A DNA stretch of 64,000 nt from Caenorhabditis remanei (lineage: Eukaryota; Nematoda; Chromadorea; Rhabditida; Rhabditidae), in contig NC_071329.1 of NCBI RefSeq assembly GCF_010183535.1, positions 3,844,001 through 3,908,000 of the forward strand. Reading direction: 5' to 3'. Below are positions 1 through 11,896 of the stretch, piece after piece; position 1 is the stretch's first letter; each line of letters opens with the position of its first letter. Position numbers and translations under genes: made by a program. The notes under the pieces are model-generated. The model was not told the origin of the DNA, made no database searches, and saw only the letters and a program-made list of their open reading frames with translations.

Positions 1-786
1 GCGGAACAGGGACCAGAAGGTGTTAGGTTACCACCGTTGCTCCGCCCACCGTCGGGTTTTCGGGCGGTACCTTCTTAGAAATGTAAGTCACACATGTATA
101 TTTGTTTATATATAAAAATGGACTGTTGCGCGCGAAAAGGGGCCCTGGGGTCCGTCCAGAGAAAGGGGGGGGCACTATCATAAATCGGGGAGACCTCGAG
201 ATGCTCCGCCCATCATCGGGTTGTCGGGCGGCTTAATAATAGGGAACTATTTGGAGATTTCTGTTTGAATATGACTGTGGGAGAATGACATCACAACAAC
301 ACGTTTTTGGGACGCAATTCCAAAATTTCAAGCATTTTGTACCATTTTATGAAGAATCGAGAGGCGATTCACGTGTGACTGGGGGGCAAACGATATAAGT
401 ATGAAGTAACACATTCAGTACTTTACATGAACACTTTTATAACAAGAACACACTCAAACAAAAAAAACTAAATCGGTAACATAAAACAATACAAAGTATG
501 GGATCGAGGAGAAAACCAACTCAAAAATGGCTCTGAAGATCCGGGAAGAAAGATCTGGCCATTTCGAGACCTACCAGATCACTATCATTGGGGGTTACGG
601 AAGAGGATGAGGTTCTGGGGTAGTTAACAGATATGGGATCAGAGGAAGGTGAGAGATGAGGCATTTGTAAGTAAGGGTGACTGAATAAGGAGGATTTGGG
701 ACAGTTATCAGACAGGGGCTCTGAAAATCTGTCGAGGGAAGACTCTGGGGTGAAGAAGTTCGATTGAAGGTTGGGGCTTGACTGGT
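1..786. other. Left edge, no gene supported; two short hairpins
   Basis: No convincing coding exon is seen. Two copies of a short hairpin motif of the form CCGCCC...GGGCGG lie at 42-67 and 206-231, separated by unrelated sequence. An open frame on the minus strand at about 521-808 is rich in Ser and Pro, begins inside the last exon of the HMG-box gene in another frame and has no splice support, so it is treated as the 3' flank of that gene. Confidence 0.4.
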
Positions 787-3020
787 CTAGATTCTTGTTT
801 CTCCCCATTGTTGTCTGAGTTCGTAGCCTATTTTGAGGGAACGTAACTTGTTGAAATTTTTGAGATTTTTTTGACGATGTTCTTCAACGAAAATGAAAAA
901 TCCTGCAGTCAGTTCTTCATTTCGCTTCTTAGATCTTCCCACTTGTAGAATTGGTGTTTTCTTTGTCACTTTTTCCTCGTTTGATATCTGAAAAAGGGAA
1001 GATTTTTCGAAAGTTAAAGGTTCGAGGTACAAAAAATTAGACCATTTCATTCATTATCAGATGAGCTCATTTTTGTAGTTAACAGTTTTTTGTACCATAC
1101 TTGCAAACCGGGCCGGCGCGTAACTCTCTTCAAACTCAATATTATGAGCTGAAAAATATACCAAAATGTAGATCTCAGCGAGTTCTATCTTCGTGACCTA
1201 CTACGGGCCCGAGGGCTGTTTGTTATTGTGCCGCGGGTCGAGAAAAAGTGCCAAAAACGCGAAAGTAGCCAAAAAAGTCATTCTACCCCGGCCCGCGTTC
1301 CCTTAAGAGGTACGGTACCGCGAAGCCAGCGCACTTTCATTCACTTAGTGGGCATCATTGTCAATAGAGTATCTCTTCAGGCTAAGCTCAAACAAAAAAG
1401 TTGCCAACTACAAAAATGTAGTTCCAGACATTTTTGATATGCTCACAAATGTTAATGTCTATCTTGACATGTAGGACGTAGTGACACCTTTACCTATAAG
1501 CGCTGCGTCCATGCTTCCTTTTTTGTAATTAATCATGATGGTGCTCGAAAACTTTTCTGATGTTTTTTTGACAGCCGGGATGTTTCGAAACCAAACTTTC
1601 GAAACCAAAATATTTGGCAATTATGGCTTTCGAAACCATCACCTACAGACACTGACAATAAATACCATACTTGAAAACCGGGTGGCTAATCATTATTGTG
1701 CCGCGGGTCAGGCTAGAATAGATTTTTTGGCCATTTTTGAGTTTTTGGCACTTTTTCCCGGCCCGCGGCACGTTAATGAATAGCCATCTGGGCTGTAGTA
1801 GGACACGGATATAGAACTCGCCGGGATCGACATTTTGGTGTATTTTTCAGCTCATAATATTGAGTTTGAAGCGAGTTACGCGTCGTCCCGGTTTGCAAGT
1901 ATGATAAATTCAGTGATTATTTTCACGAATAGCATTGAAATGCTACAGTTTCCAAACGTCTGGTTTCGAAACATCCCTTATTAGTTTTTTGTACAGATCG
2001 TGGTAAGTCCTAACATACCTCCTTTGCCTCCGTCTTTCCATACTCTTCCATAAAACATTTCCTCTCTTCATCACTCATTTTTCTCCAAACTTGTCTCATT
2101 TTTCCGACAATGCAGTTATTATCCAAGTCGGGAAACAATTGCTGGAATTCGGGACGTTTCACTCTACAGAAGATATTCATTGGTATGGTTGAATTGCCGT
2201 ATGTCGTTGTTGTCTGAAAATAATCATACTTGCAAATTTACGGCCCGGCCCGGCAAGGCCCGAAGGCCCGGCTTCAAAAAAAAGGTTCCTATTTTTTACC
2301 GAATTTTTTGAATTTTTTGAAATTTCGCATTAAAAATTTCAATTTTTTGATGCATAACTAGCTTTTGATTGAATTCTGAAGTATAGTCGAAAATTCGACA
2401 TTTTTGGGAAAAAATTCAAAAAAATTCAAAAATTCAAATTTTTGTACAAAATTTCAGTTCAAATTTTTTCAGCCGGGCCGTCGAAATTCTCGTCACGGCC
2501 CGTATCGTTGCAAGTATGAAGTAATCGTGTCAGCTGTGGCCAAAATTTTTCACGGCGACCATAATATCGATTAAAAAACTTACCTCGCTTCCATAAGCTT
2601 CCTCTTTCAATCTATTCCGTTCCGCAATATAAGGTTCCTTCTCTTCATCACTGGTATTCTTCCAAGCAAGTCTCATCTTCTTTCTGCGATCCCTATTTCC
2701 TATATTAGGATACAATCTTTTGAATTCAGGACGTTTCGCTTTGAAGAACAACTCGATCGGTGTCGGTATATATTTGTAATATCCGGTTCCAGAACAAGTT
2801 GAATTCTTCTCCTGAAAACTATTCCATTTTTGACATCTTCGGTAACAAAAATCTCCTAAAAACGTAACTAATTCTATTTTTTGAGTACAAGAGACCTGGT
2901 CAAAAGGTTAGAGAGTCTGAACACCTGTTTAGTGGGCGGAGTTTAAAATTCAAATAAAAATTTTAAACTACTTACCTCATCATCAGCCATCTCCAACAGC
3001 TCTGCGTCATTGATGTACAT
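787..3020 (-). CDS. HMG-box protein with two clear boxes and one divergent box
   Basis: Exons are complement(join(787..987, 2019..2213, 2584..2811, 2976..3020)), giving about 222 aa, all joined in phase 0 with GT/AG sites. Box 1 (exon at 2584-2811) reads ELFFKAKRPEFKRLYPN, then RKKMRLAWKNTSDEEKEPY. Box 2 (2019-2213) reads IFCRVKRPEFQQLFPD, then KMRQVWRKMSDEERK. These are the hydrophobic, KRPEF and W..(T/M)SDEEK signatures of HMG boxes, which bend or bind DNA in the nucleus. The last exon has a weaker third copy (AGFFIFVEEHRQK ... YELRQQWGE). The start ATG at 3020 follows an AG acceptor-like site, so a further 5' exon is possible. Two introns are enlarged by MITEs. The HMG call is firm for boxes 1 and 2; the third box and the exact start are inference. 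Confidence 0.72.
1096..1903. mobile_element. Foldback MITE in intron 3 of the HMG-box gene
   Basis: The ends are CATACTTGCAAACCGGG at the left and its reverse complement at the right. The inverted arms run about 130-140 bp inward and include matching copies of the string CTCAATATTATGAGCTG. Another partial end lies near 1666, which suggests nesting of related copies. There is no transposase. The element sits wholly inside the intron 988-2018. Confidence 0.7.
2225..2518. mobile_element. Second MITE with CATACTTGCAA ends, in intron 2 of the HMG-box gene
   Basis: It starts CATACTTGCAA and ends TTGCAAGTATG, with further inverted GGCCCGG/CGGGCC-type sequence near each end. It lies inside the 370-bp intron 2214-2583. 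Its termini match those of the element at 1096-1903, so the two belong to one family. Confidence 0.65.
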
Positions 3021-3021
3021 T

Positions 3022-4007
3022 CTGAAAATGCATATAAAATTTAAAAAAAAATTTTTTAGAAAAAAAAAGATTGCAAATACAGGTAATAGTCATAAAAATT
3101 TCAAAAAACCCAAGAAGGAGGACGGTATTTTCAAATTTTTTCTTTTTTTTCCAATTTACTAAAGTAAACACAATTATCTATTTAATTATGAAGTTACCTA
3201 AATTATTATACAAATGTATGTTATTTGTATAATTATATAATTATATAACTCCTTTAAATAATTAAATAATTATCTCATTAACTAAAATGCAAATAAAACA
3301 GACACTTCAATAGACAAAAAAAAAGAAAATCATTTGTCTCTTATTTAAAAGTATCTGTTTCGCGGGGAGGAGCGGAGTCTCGTAGTTATGTAACTCAAAT
3401 CTCAAACCTAGGCTCGGCCATCTGCTTACTCCTCTCTCTTCTTTTAAAAGGATTAACGGGGGTCATGTTTCACGAAGTTTTATTGTCGAAAACGAGGTTG
3501 GGAACGTTTTCAATTGCGTGGAATCGTTTTTTCTAATCAGATCAAAAAGTAATGTTCTCATGCATGATTTGCTTATAGTATTCTTTGAAAAGCTTTAATT
3601 CCTGTTCTGACTAGAAAGTCAGCACTACAATTTCCATTTGAAATCGGAAACAAAAAAAAATTGAGAAGGATTCTGCAAAACTGCTTAAATATTCCAAAAG
3701 CTTTCTCAAGCTGGTAAATGAAAAGGTTCAGTTGTACGCCTTGAAATTTATAAACTTGATAATTTCTTTCTTTCTGAAGTCTCGAGTAAGGTTGCATTCT
3801 TTGGAAATGAACCTTCGTTTACATAAGCCTATGGCAAGCCAGGCTGGTTTCATGTTCAAATTAACGAAAATGGTTCATGCATGCTAATAATCATGAAAAT
3901 GACGCCAAGAGTGCTAAAGTAGTATTATTGGAAAACAGGATTTAGATTATCACACAAATGTTTATTATTGATCGATAAAACAAGAATGACAAAAAAAGAA
4001 TAGTTAA
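3022..4007. other. Intergenic, no gene supported
   Basis: A/T-rich sequence with long A and T runs at 3040-3350 and a short GC-rich patch near 3360-3420. The only sizeable open frame (minus, about 3573-3797) has no splice sites or recognisable motif. A 5' exon of the HMG-box gene could lie here but I cannot identify one. Confidence 0.4.
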
Positions 4008-4433
4008 TTAAACAGAAGACGAGCTCTCCTCCAACACTTCCTTCTTAGTTTTCAGCTCCTTATTGCTTTCCTCAATGTGATTGTACAGCTTCAAAACCAA
4101 CACATTTTGGAGTGCTTCTTGTCTCCAACTGCCTCCTTCCTTTTTCAAAACACGGAGCTTTTTGACAGCCAATTTCAGCAGGTCTTCTGGTGACAGGACG
4201 GCGTCGGTGACCATTTTGGATACTGTAGGTCTGGTCCTGATCTTTCTGGAGCGTCTGGGTTGAACATTGCTCTCAATGACTGGTGTGAAGAGCGTCAAAC
4301 TTGTCATGAGGTAATCATAGAAGCTCATGACGGAGTTTCTAACAACTTGACCAAAATAGACAGACATGATGTTCGGCGAATAGGAGAAACAACAGAATAT
4401 GGAGATGAGAATGAGATTTAGAATGAATGGCAT
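4008..4433 (-). CDS. S1: small protein of an unrecognised family, copy 1
   Basis: Single-exon reading of 141 aa. The first ~22 residues are strongly hydrophobic (PFILNLILISIFCCFSYS), like a signal peptide or membrane anchor. The rest is basic and polar, with a RRSRKIRTRPTVSK patch, a VKKLRVLKKEGG helix and a Glu/Ser-rich tail ending EESSSSV. An alternative start at 4367 (MSVYFGQ) gives 119 aa. Copies at 23.6 and 47.1 kb preserve the leader frame but lack this ATG, and all three have an AG acceptor-like site just upstream, so the true first exon may be further upstream. I do not recognise the family. It opens the block followed by D1, D2 and D3. Confidence 0.5.
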   Translation of the reverse strand: MPFILNLILISIFCCFSYSPNIMSVYFGQVVRNSVMSFYDYLMTSLTLFTPVIESNVQPRRSRKIRTRPTVSKMVTDAVLSPEDLLKLAVKKLRVLKKEGGSWRQEALQNVLVLKLYNHIEESNKELKTKKEVLEESSSSV

Positions 4434-5015
4434 ACTGGTATGCGACTAACTATATGTGAAGATGGTTTACACTCTGACTCCTGGGAAATTGAGAGAAAAG
4501 GAGTGACCTGGGAAGACAGAGAGAGAGGACAGTCTGTCTGTTTGTCCAGATGACCACACCGCGCCTGCCATTCAGAAATCATTTTTTGAAAAGTGACAGT
4601 AAAACAGAATGTAGAACGAGAACAGGGTAATCTCAGCATTCTAATGATACACAACACTTGGCACCTGCTCTATAGCCTCCTCTAATGAGAAGAAGTTTCT
4701 GATTTGATTGATAAATGACGCTGAAAGTCAGCTGGTCTTGAAAAATTGGTAAAATTGTGCTGTAACATTTTGACTGGGTCTCAGAGAATTCAAAATCCTT
4801 CACAAGTCACTGTTGAGTGATCCCGAATATTCATATATAAAAGTGAGTATAATAACAATTAGAAACAAGAAATTTGCAATTTGGAAGAATGTTCCAAACC
4901 ATAGATTCTGTTTGAGCAACACTCCACTGGTCCGCCCATTTAAATCGAAGAAATTGAACAAAAGATTTAAAAAAAACTTAAAGATTAAAATGAATTCTCT
5001 TAGAGCCGTAGGTGA
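4434..5015. other. Intergenic between D1 and S1
   Basis: Holds the probable upstream region or 5' exon of S1 (minus) and the 3' flank of D1 (minus). A degraded, reverse-oriented copy of the conserved downstream element seen after plus-strand family members lies near 4715-4790. No separate gene is supported. Confidence 0.45.
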
Positions 5016-6479
5016 TTATTCAGAACTTCCACGAACAACTCTTAGGCTTAGCCACCACTCCGGCAGGTCATCTCTCAGTAATCGTCGTTGAACCATTTCA
5101 TAAGAAACTTTGAGCACCAATAAAGCGTTGATACGGAGTTGAACTTGTCTGAAAAAGAAATCAATATCTAGGTAAGGATTTGGTAGAAACGCTCACTTTT
5201 CAGAAGATCCTAGAACTTCTTGTCTCTGTTTCAGAGTGTTCAGACATTGCTTCACTGTCTCTTCGTTTTTGATACCCATATAGAAAGTGGTCCCAACGGG
5301 ACGTGCTCTTTCCAACCAATCCTCGACTAAATCCACATAATCATTTGGTGGATTCAATGTGTTCTCATTCTCCAAGAGCACTATTTCGTTGGTAAGATTC
5401 TGAAGAATTGGGGTCCATGAAGCAATTTCAGTGGTATCGTTATTAATAATCAATATTTTTCCCTCTCTCGCAATGGTGTGTGGAAAATCTGCAGTAGTAC
5501 TTGAAACTTTCAATTGTTGAATTGGAAGAGATGATGGATGAATGATTTCTTTTAAACGTTCAAATTTAAATGAATTCCAGAATGCAACTTCAAAGTTTTC
5601 GATTTTCAAAATAGTTGCGGCAGGAAAACGGAGAATTTGATCGGGAAGGTCAATTATCAGATTTTTCACTGATATATTCGAACCACGATTTCCAAACAGT
5701 TTTGTGTGCACCGCCTTTGTCGCTTCATAAAGATACTTATTGTATGCAACACGCTGGATTGTTATTCTTTTTGGAGAATAGACGGATAATTGAATCCAGG
5801 GAGTATATGGCCGATTCTGATTGTTTCGACGATTGGTAAAACCACTAAGGCGGTCCCGAAGTAATTGAATCCAGTTTTGAATGAATTCAACAGATGCGTT
5901 TAATGTTAATTCTCGAAGTGATGTCTCCATGAAAGCATTCAAAGGACCATCAACAACTGCATTCCTAGTTTCTTCGTCTTCAATAAATTCCTGATTCAAC
6001 CGTTCAGCCAGCAAAAGTTTATAAACTCTCAGTTCTCGTACTAGATGTCGTTCCTGTCCCTCCGTATTAGCAGGATCATCTGGTAGAACATGTCTTCTCA
6101 AATCGATATCTCCTGGAAGTACGTTGTTTTTTCCGGGATATATAGTGACTCCATATTGATTAATGTCTTCGGAAGTCCCTCCCCCTTGATTAATAAGGAG
6201 AGCAGCGGGAGGAGTTTCGTTGCGTCCGTAATCACGATATACACCAAGTTTGTAGGAGACCTCATTTACTTTCGTATCTATTAATGAAAACGCTAAATTC
6301 TCTATTTTCAGTGGAATACGGTTTTCAAGGGAGCTGATTGATGGGATGCGGAGGTAGATTTGGAATCTGAAAGTGATTAGTTCGTGAAATTACGTTAAGA
6401 GGGTAACTAACCGTGTATTTGGGTCCATGTACGGCAGAATCGCCTTCAAACTTTCATACTGTACTGGTATGACAGGCAT
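5016..6479 (-). CDS. D1: DUF3557-family protein, type 1, intact
   Basis: Exons complement(join(5016..5148, 5197..6366, 6412..6479)) give 456 aa. Exon 1 encodes MPVIPVQYESLKAIL. Exon 2 begins FQIYLRIPSISSLENRIP and holds the domain core: VNEVSYKLGVYRDYGRN, then INQYGV and NNVLPGDIDLR (about residues 35-120), followed by an acidic LAERLNQEFIEDEETRN stretch, an RVAYNKYLYEATKAVHTKL helix and the FPAATILKIEN repeat-like strand. Exon 3 ends WWLSLRVVRGSSE. The 133-bp exon 3 is two codons shorter than the usual 139 bp. Introns are 48 and 45 bp. It is divergent with D2 across a shared module. Function unknown; family assignment is from recalled features. Confidence 0.85.
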
Positions 6480-7006
6480 TTCTTGGGCGGAAAGAACACA
6501 ACAATCAATAATAAGGGAAGGTAGAGAAGCAACACAAATGAGAGGAATACTGAAGAGATGTGGAGAAACGGGTTGTGTGGAGACCTGTTAATCTACCGGG
6601 GTTATCTGTAGCGTGCTCTGGGAAAGGTTGAGGAGAGAGAGACAAATGGGAGGAATACTGAAGAGATGTGAGTGGGGGGAGGGGTGTGCGGAGACGTGCT
6701 AATCGACCGGGGTTATCTGCAGAGTGTTCTGGGAATACCAATATTCTCAGAGAGTGAAGTGGCAGGTGGTGTCAGCGGTTATGTGCATCTTCTCTGCAAA
6801 TAGAATTCCGATCCCTGGGAAAAACGGACAAACGATAATTGCAAGTTCCATCCTCTGACAATATTTGTATTCCCAGAGCACTCTACAGATAGATCTGGTC
6901 GATTAGCACTTCTCCGCACAATCCCTCACTCACATCTCTTCAGTATTCCGCCCATCTCCCTTTTCCATCTACTCTTATTGATTGCTGTGTTCTTTTCGCC
7001 CGAGAA
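6480..7006. promoter_or_regulatory. Divergent promoter module D1/D2
   Basis: Two inverted arms carry the family upstream block (TTCCCAGAGCACTCTACAG, then GGTCGATTAGCAC, then CATCTCTTCAGTATTCC) facing D1 and D2. The central spacer contains GGTGGTGTCAGCGGTTATG and TAGAATTCCGATCCCTGG. The D1 arm is partly duplicated in tandem (two AATCGACCGGGGTTATCTG copies near 6580-6600 and 6700-6720). Promoter activity is inferred from position and conservation across the array. Confidence 0.6.
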
Positions 7007-8569
7007 ATGCCTGTCATACCAGTACGATATGAAAGTCTGAAGGCGATTCTGCCTTACATGGAACCAAATACAAGGTTAGTTACCACTTTAGCTTACTTCT
7101 TAAACTTATCACTTTTAGATTCCAAATCTCTCTGCGCATCCCATCAGTCAGCTCCCTTGAGAGCCGTATTCCACTGAAAATTGAGAATTTGGCGTTTACG
7201 GGGTTAGAGACTAAAGTTAATGAGGTCTCCTACCAAGTTCGTGTTAACCGTGATTACGGTCGCAACGAAACTCCTTCCGATGTTCACCGTATGAATCAAA
7301 GGGGAGGTTCTAACGATGACATTGATCAATATGGAGTCATTATATTTCCCGGATTGGACCACGTACTTCCAGGAGATATCGATTTGAGAAATAGAGTTCA
7401 CCGAGATATTCCGGAAAATACGGAGGGGCAGGCACAACATCTAGTCAACGTACTTTCAGGAGATATCGATTTGAGAACAACAGTCCAACGAGATCATTGG
7501 TTCAATACGGAAGAATCGGAACAAACTGTAGTTCAACAACTGAGAGTTTTTAAAATGTTGCTAGCTGAACGGTTGAATCAGGAATATATAGAAGACGACG
7601 AAACCCGGAATGCAGTTGTTGGTGGTGCTTGGAATGCTTTGGTAGAGACATATCGAATAATGACATTAAACTATTCTGTAGAAACTATTCAAAACAGGAT
7701 TCAATCACTTCGGGACTCGCTTCGTCCGTTCAACAATCGTCGGGACAATAGGATTCCACCGTCTACTGCCTGGATTCAATTTACTACACGCTCTCCAAAA
7801 GGAATCACAATCCAACGTGTTGCATACAATAAGTATCTTTATGAAGCAAGAAAGACGGTGCACACGAAACTGTTTGGAAATCGTGGTTCGAGTATATCAG
7901 TGAAGAATCTGAACATTATCCATCACGATCGAATTCTCCGTTTTCCCGCCGCAACTATTTTCAAAATCGAAAATTTAGAAGTTACAAACTGGAATTCACG
8001 TGAATTCGAACGGTTCAAGCAAGTCATTCATCCATCATCTCTTCCAATTCGGCGACTGAAAGTTTCAAGTAGTGTTTTCACTGCAGATTTTCAACACGCA
8101 ATTGCGAGAGAGGCAAAATATTTGATTATCGATAATGCATTTGCCAATGCATTTGCTTCATGGACACCAATCCTTCTGAATCTGACCAACCGAAGAGTGT
8201 GTTTGAAGAATGAGAACACACTGAATTCACCAAATAATTATATGGATTTAATTGAGAATTGGCTGCAACAAGGGCGTCCAGTTGGGACCTGTTTCCATAT
8301 GGGAATCAAAAACGAGGAGACCGTGAAGCAATGTTTGGACACTTTGAAACAGAGACAAGAAGTTATTGGATCTTCTGAAAAGTGAGCGTTTCTACGAAAT
8401 CTTTACCAACTATAAGTATTTCTTTTTCAGACAAGTTCAACTCCGTATCAATGCTGCATTGATGCTCGAAGTTTCTTATGAAATGATTGAGCAACCTGGG
8501 AGATTACTAAGAGATGACCAAGGGAAGTGGTGGCTGAGACTAAGAGTTGTTCGTAGAAGATATGATTAA
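7007..8569 (+). CDS. D2: DUF3557-family protein, type 1, intact, with internal duplication
   Basis: Exons join(7007..7074, 7119..8381, 8431..8569) give 489 aa, the longest member. Exon 1 reads MPVIPVRYESLKAILPYMEPNTR-like, ending AAG before the donor. The extra length comes from a partial duplication in exon 2: a GDIDLR motif near residue 110 and again about 34 residues later, joined by ENTEGQAQHLVNVL. The rest follows the family plan (LAERLNQEYIEDDETRN, YNKYLYEARKTVHTKL, WWLRLRVVRRRYD). It is convergent with the type-2 pseudogene D3 and divergent from D1. Function unknown. Confidence 0.86.
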
Positions 8570-9182
8570 TCTCCTACTATTTTAAAATAATTCATTATAA
8601 TCTTTAAAAAAAAAACAATTTATTCTAATTGCATAAGCCTGGAAACGATAACTGAAAAGGAAAACTGGACTGTTCAATTTTTCATTTGAAATAAGCGGTC
8701 CAGTTCTTAAACAGGATCTGATAAACATCTTCTTTACATTTGGTTTTAAACATTTTTGAAATTATAATATTCTCTTTTTTTTTGTTTTTAAAAATAAATA
8801 TTTCTCAAACACGGTCTAAACGTTGACTTCTGAAGGAGAATTTCACCGATATTTCAAGACCAGCTCACTTTAAGCGTCACTTATCAACCCAATGCAAAAT
8901 TGGCATTACTTTTTATTAAAGGAGTTCTATCAAGATTTTTGGTACATTTTCATTTTTTGGAGTGTCTGTGAAGCCCATATAATCCAACAGCAAGACAGCA
9001 CTACTGTTAGATTGTTGTAAACAGGAATCGGCAGTGACAACCGGTCAATTCTTAACTTGGTAGTTACTACATTTACAGAGCCTTATTTATTTGAAAAAAA
9101 TAACGTTTTGGGAAGTTTTAAAGGAAATTACAGAGGGTTGGTTCAACATATTAGATATGAAATGCACAATTTTATCGTTATA
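8570..9182. other. Convergent intergenic block, copy 1 of 4
   Basis: This stretch between a plus type-1 and a minus type-2 locus recurs nearly unchanged at about 16.4-17.0, 27.9-28.6 and 51.4-52.0 kb. It contains the conserved downstream element CTCACTTTAAGCGTCA near 8867 and a paired AACTGGACTG/GGTCCAGTTC hairpin near 8660-8710. The 61-codon open frame at its right end starts at TTG and is antisense to the extended type-2 exon 3; it is not called as a gene. Confidence 0.55.
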
Positions 9183-10264
9183 TTAAAGAGAAACATTATT
9201 TGTATCAGACACTCTTGTTCGTGTAGAAAGAAGGACAGATAAAATCAAAGATTCCAACTGATTACATTGTGGCCGAACAACTCTCCAGTTCAACAACCAT
9301 TTTGTGTAGGGGTCCGATGGTTGTAAAGCTTTATAAAAAACTTGGAGACTCGATGAAGCGTTGACACGTAGTTCAACATAGCTGGAATAATAAAATGATG
9401 TAAAATAAAATAAAAAAATGATGTGCAAACCGAGACACTTACTTATCTGATACTGCAACAACCTCTGGTCTCATTTTCAAATAGATCAAAACTCGCTTGA
9501 CAGTTTCTTCCTTCATGATACCAGTCCAAGAAGTTCCAACGGGGCGTTCGTTCTCCAACCAACTGCTGATGAAGTTCACGTAGTGACTATGAGATTCATT
9601 TCTACTTTGTTTCAAATACAAATATCGATTGGTTAGGTTGCGAAGAATTGGAATCCATGGGCGTGATACCATCCATGGGCGTGTTATGGTTGTGGTTTTG
9701 TCAATGATAAGAATCCTCGCTGTTTTGACAATTTCATGTTTAAAATTTGAGAGATTGGGATCACATTTCATTGTTAATCGTCCAAGAGGGAACGAAGACT
9801 TATCAATAATCCGACTGAATTCTTGAAAATTGGATGCACTCCAACTGAGTATATCCAATGCTTGAATTCTCAACTTGGTTTCCACAGGGAAACGAAGAAT
9901 GTAATTGTGAAAATCAATGGTCACATTCTTCACCGATATGATTGAATTTCGCTTACCGAACAGTGTAGTGCTTAGTATTTTCACTGCTTCGAACATATTC
10001 TTATTGTAAGGAATCCGTTGGATCGGACCTCATTTCTGTGAAGTCACAGTCAATTGAATCCAGTTGGTGTACGCCGGTTTTGTGTTGTCGCGACGATGCT
10101 TGAAAGGTTCCAAAGCGATTTGTAAAAAAAAATCGAATCAGACTCACAGAAGAATCTTTCCAAAGTCGAGTTTGAAACTCTACATAACGAACAGTTTTGA
10201 ACTCATCTTGCTCTGTGTACTCCTGATTCAAACGCTTGGCCAACTTCTTGTTGAGCGCTTCATT
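9183..10264 (-). pseudogene. D3: type-2 DUF3557-family pseudogene, 5'-truncated and frameshifted
   Basis: Exon 3 (9183..9381) and the 3' two thirds of exon 2 (from 9443) are readable: NKNMFEAVKILSTTLFGKR through RPEVVAVSDK, then YVELRVNASSSLQVFYKAL. Near 10120-10130 a run of T replaces about 17 bases of the type-2 consensus and shifts the frame, so upstream residues (ALNKKLAKRLNQEYTEQDE) are in another frame. Homology stops abruptly near 10264: the N-terminal half, exon 1 and promoter are missing. It is the third minus/plus partner in the S1-D1-D2-D3 block. It shares with D7 and D22 a 4-nt deletion that extends the C-terminus. Confidence 0.8.
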
Positions 10265-10426
10265 CACAAGTCGAAATTGTGTAATCCCAAATATTCATTT
10301 CCAAAATGTGAATATAATAACAAATAGAAACGAGAAGTCACTGGTCCACTCATTTCAATCAAAGAAATTGAACAAAAGATCAAAAAACTTAAAGATTAAA
10401 ATGAATTCTTTTAACATAGTAGGAGA

Positions 10427-11896
10427 TTAATCAGAACTTCCACGAACAACGCTCAGTCTCAGCCACCACTTCGATTGGTCATTTCTCATTATTCTCCCAC
10501 GTTGATTAATCATTTCATAAGAAACATTGAGCATCAATGAAGCGTCGATACGGAGTTGAACTTGCCTAAAAAAATCATTATAGTAGGTAAGGATTTGGTA
10601 GAAACACTCACTTTTCAGAAGATCCAAGAACTTCTTGCCTCTGTCTCAAAATGTCCAAACATTGCTTCACGGTCTCCTCGTTTTTGATTCCCAATAAGAA
10701 AGTGGTCCCAATCGGACGCCCACTCTCCAACCAATTCTCAATCAAATCCATATAATTATTTGGTGGAACGCGTTCGTTCTCATTCATCAAACACACTCTT
10801 TCGTTGGTAAGACTCTGAAGAATTGGGGTCCATGAACCATTTTCAGTGGTAAGATTATTTATAATCAATCTTTTTGCCTCTCTTGCAATTGTGTGTCGAA
10901 AATCATCAGTTGAAATAATACTTGAAACTTTCAGTTGTTGAATTGGAAGAGATGATGGATGAATGATATTCTTGAACCGTTCAAATGCAAGTGAATTCAA
11001 ACGTACAACTTCTAAATTTTCAATTCTCAAAATAGTTGCGGCGGGAAAACGGAGGATTCGATTGGGAAGCTCAATTTTCAAATTTTTCCCTGATATATTC
11101 GAACCACGATTTCCAAACAGTTTCGTGTGCACCGCCTTTTTCGCTTCATATAGATACTTATTGTATGCAACACGTTGGATCGTTACTCCTTTTGGAGAAT
11201 AGACGGATAATTGGATCCAAGGAGTATATGGCCGGTTCTGATTGTTTCGACGATTAGTAAAACCACTAAGCCGGTCCCGAAGTAATTGAATCCAGCTTTG
11301 AATGAATTCTACAGATCTGTTCGTTACGATTTCTCGATATTTTGTCTCCATGAAAGCATTCCAAGGACCACCAACAACCGCATTCCTGGTTTCGTTGTCT
11401 TCAATATATTCCTCATTCAACCGTTCGGCCAGCAATATTTTAAAAATTCTCAGGTCCTGGACTAGATTTTGTTCCTCTTCCTCTGTAATAAACCGATCAT
11501 ATTGTTGAATTCGTATTCTCAAATCGATATCTCCTGGAAGTACGTTGTTCTCTCCGGGATATATAAAGACTCCATATTGATCAATGTCATCAGACCCTCC
11601 CCCTTGATTAATAAGGAGAGCATCGGGAGGAGTTTCGTTGCGCCCGTAATCGCGGTACACACCAAGTCGGTAGGATACTTCATTTACTTTCGTATCTATT
11701 TGTGAAAACGTCAAATTCTTGATTTTCAGCGGTATACGCCTCTCAAGGGAGCTGATAGACGGTATGCGCAGGGAGATTTGGAATCTGAATGTGATTAGTT
11801 CGAAAAGTCAACAAGAATGGTGACTAACCGTGTATTTGGGTCCATGTACTGCAGAATCGCCTTCAAACTTTCATACTGCACTGGTATGACAGGCAT
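10427..11896 (-). CDS. D4: DUF3557-family protein, type 1, intact
   Basis: Exons complement(join(10427..10565, 10612..11784, 11829..11896)) give 459 aa. Exon 1 reads MPVIPVQYESLKAILQYM, with Gln where most copies have Pro. The core reads VNEVSYRLGVYRDYGRN, SDDIDQYGVF and NNVLPGDIDLR; exon 3 ends WWLRLSVVRGSSD. The exon 3 acceptor is TTTTTTTAG rather than TTTCAG and the first base of exon 3 is G, still giving Lys. The closest relative in the window is D20 (both have NLTFSQIDTKV and QQYDRFIT). It is divergent with D5, and its 3' end lies only ~160 bp from the D3 break. Confidence 0.85.

Noticed and set aside
521..808. Ser/Pro-rich minus-strand frame as the end of the HMG-box gene
   Set aside because: It overlaps the last exon out of frame and no splice donor joins it; the exon has its own stop at 787.
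9057..9242. A 61-codon plus-strand frame identical in four places (also 16906, 28415, 51924)
   Set aside because: It starts at TTG, lies antisense to type-2 exon 3, and its identity follows from the duplicated convergent block and not from protein conservation.
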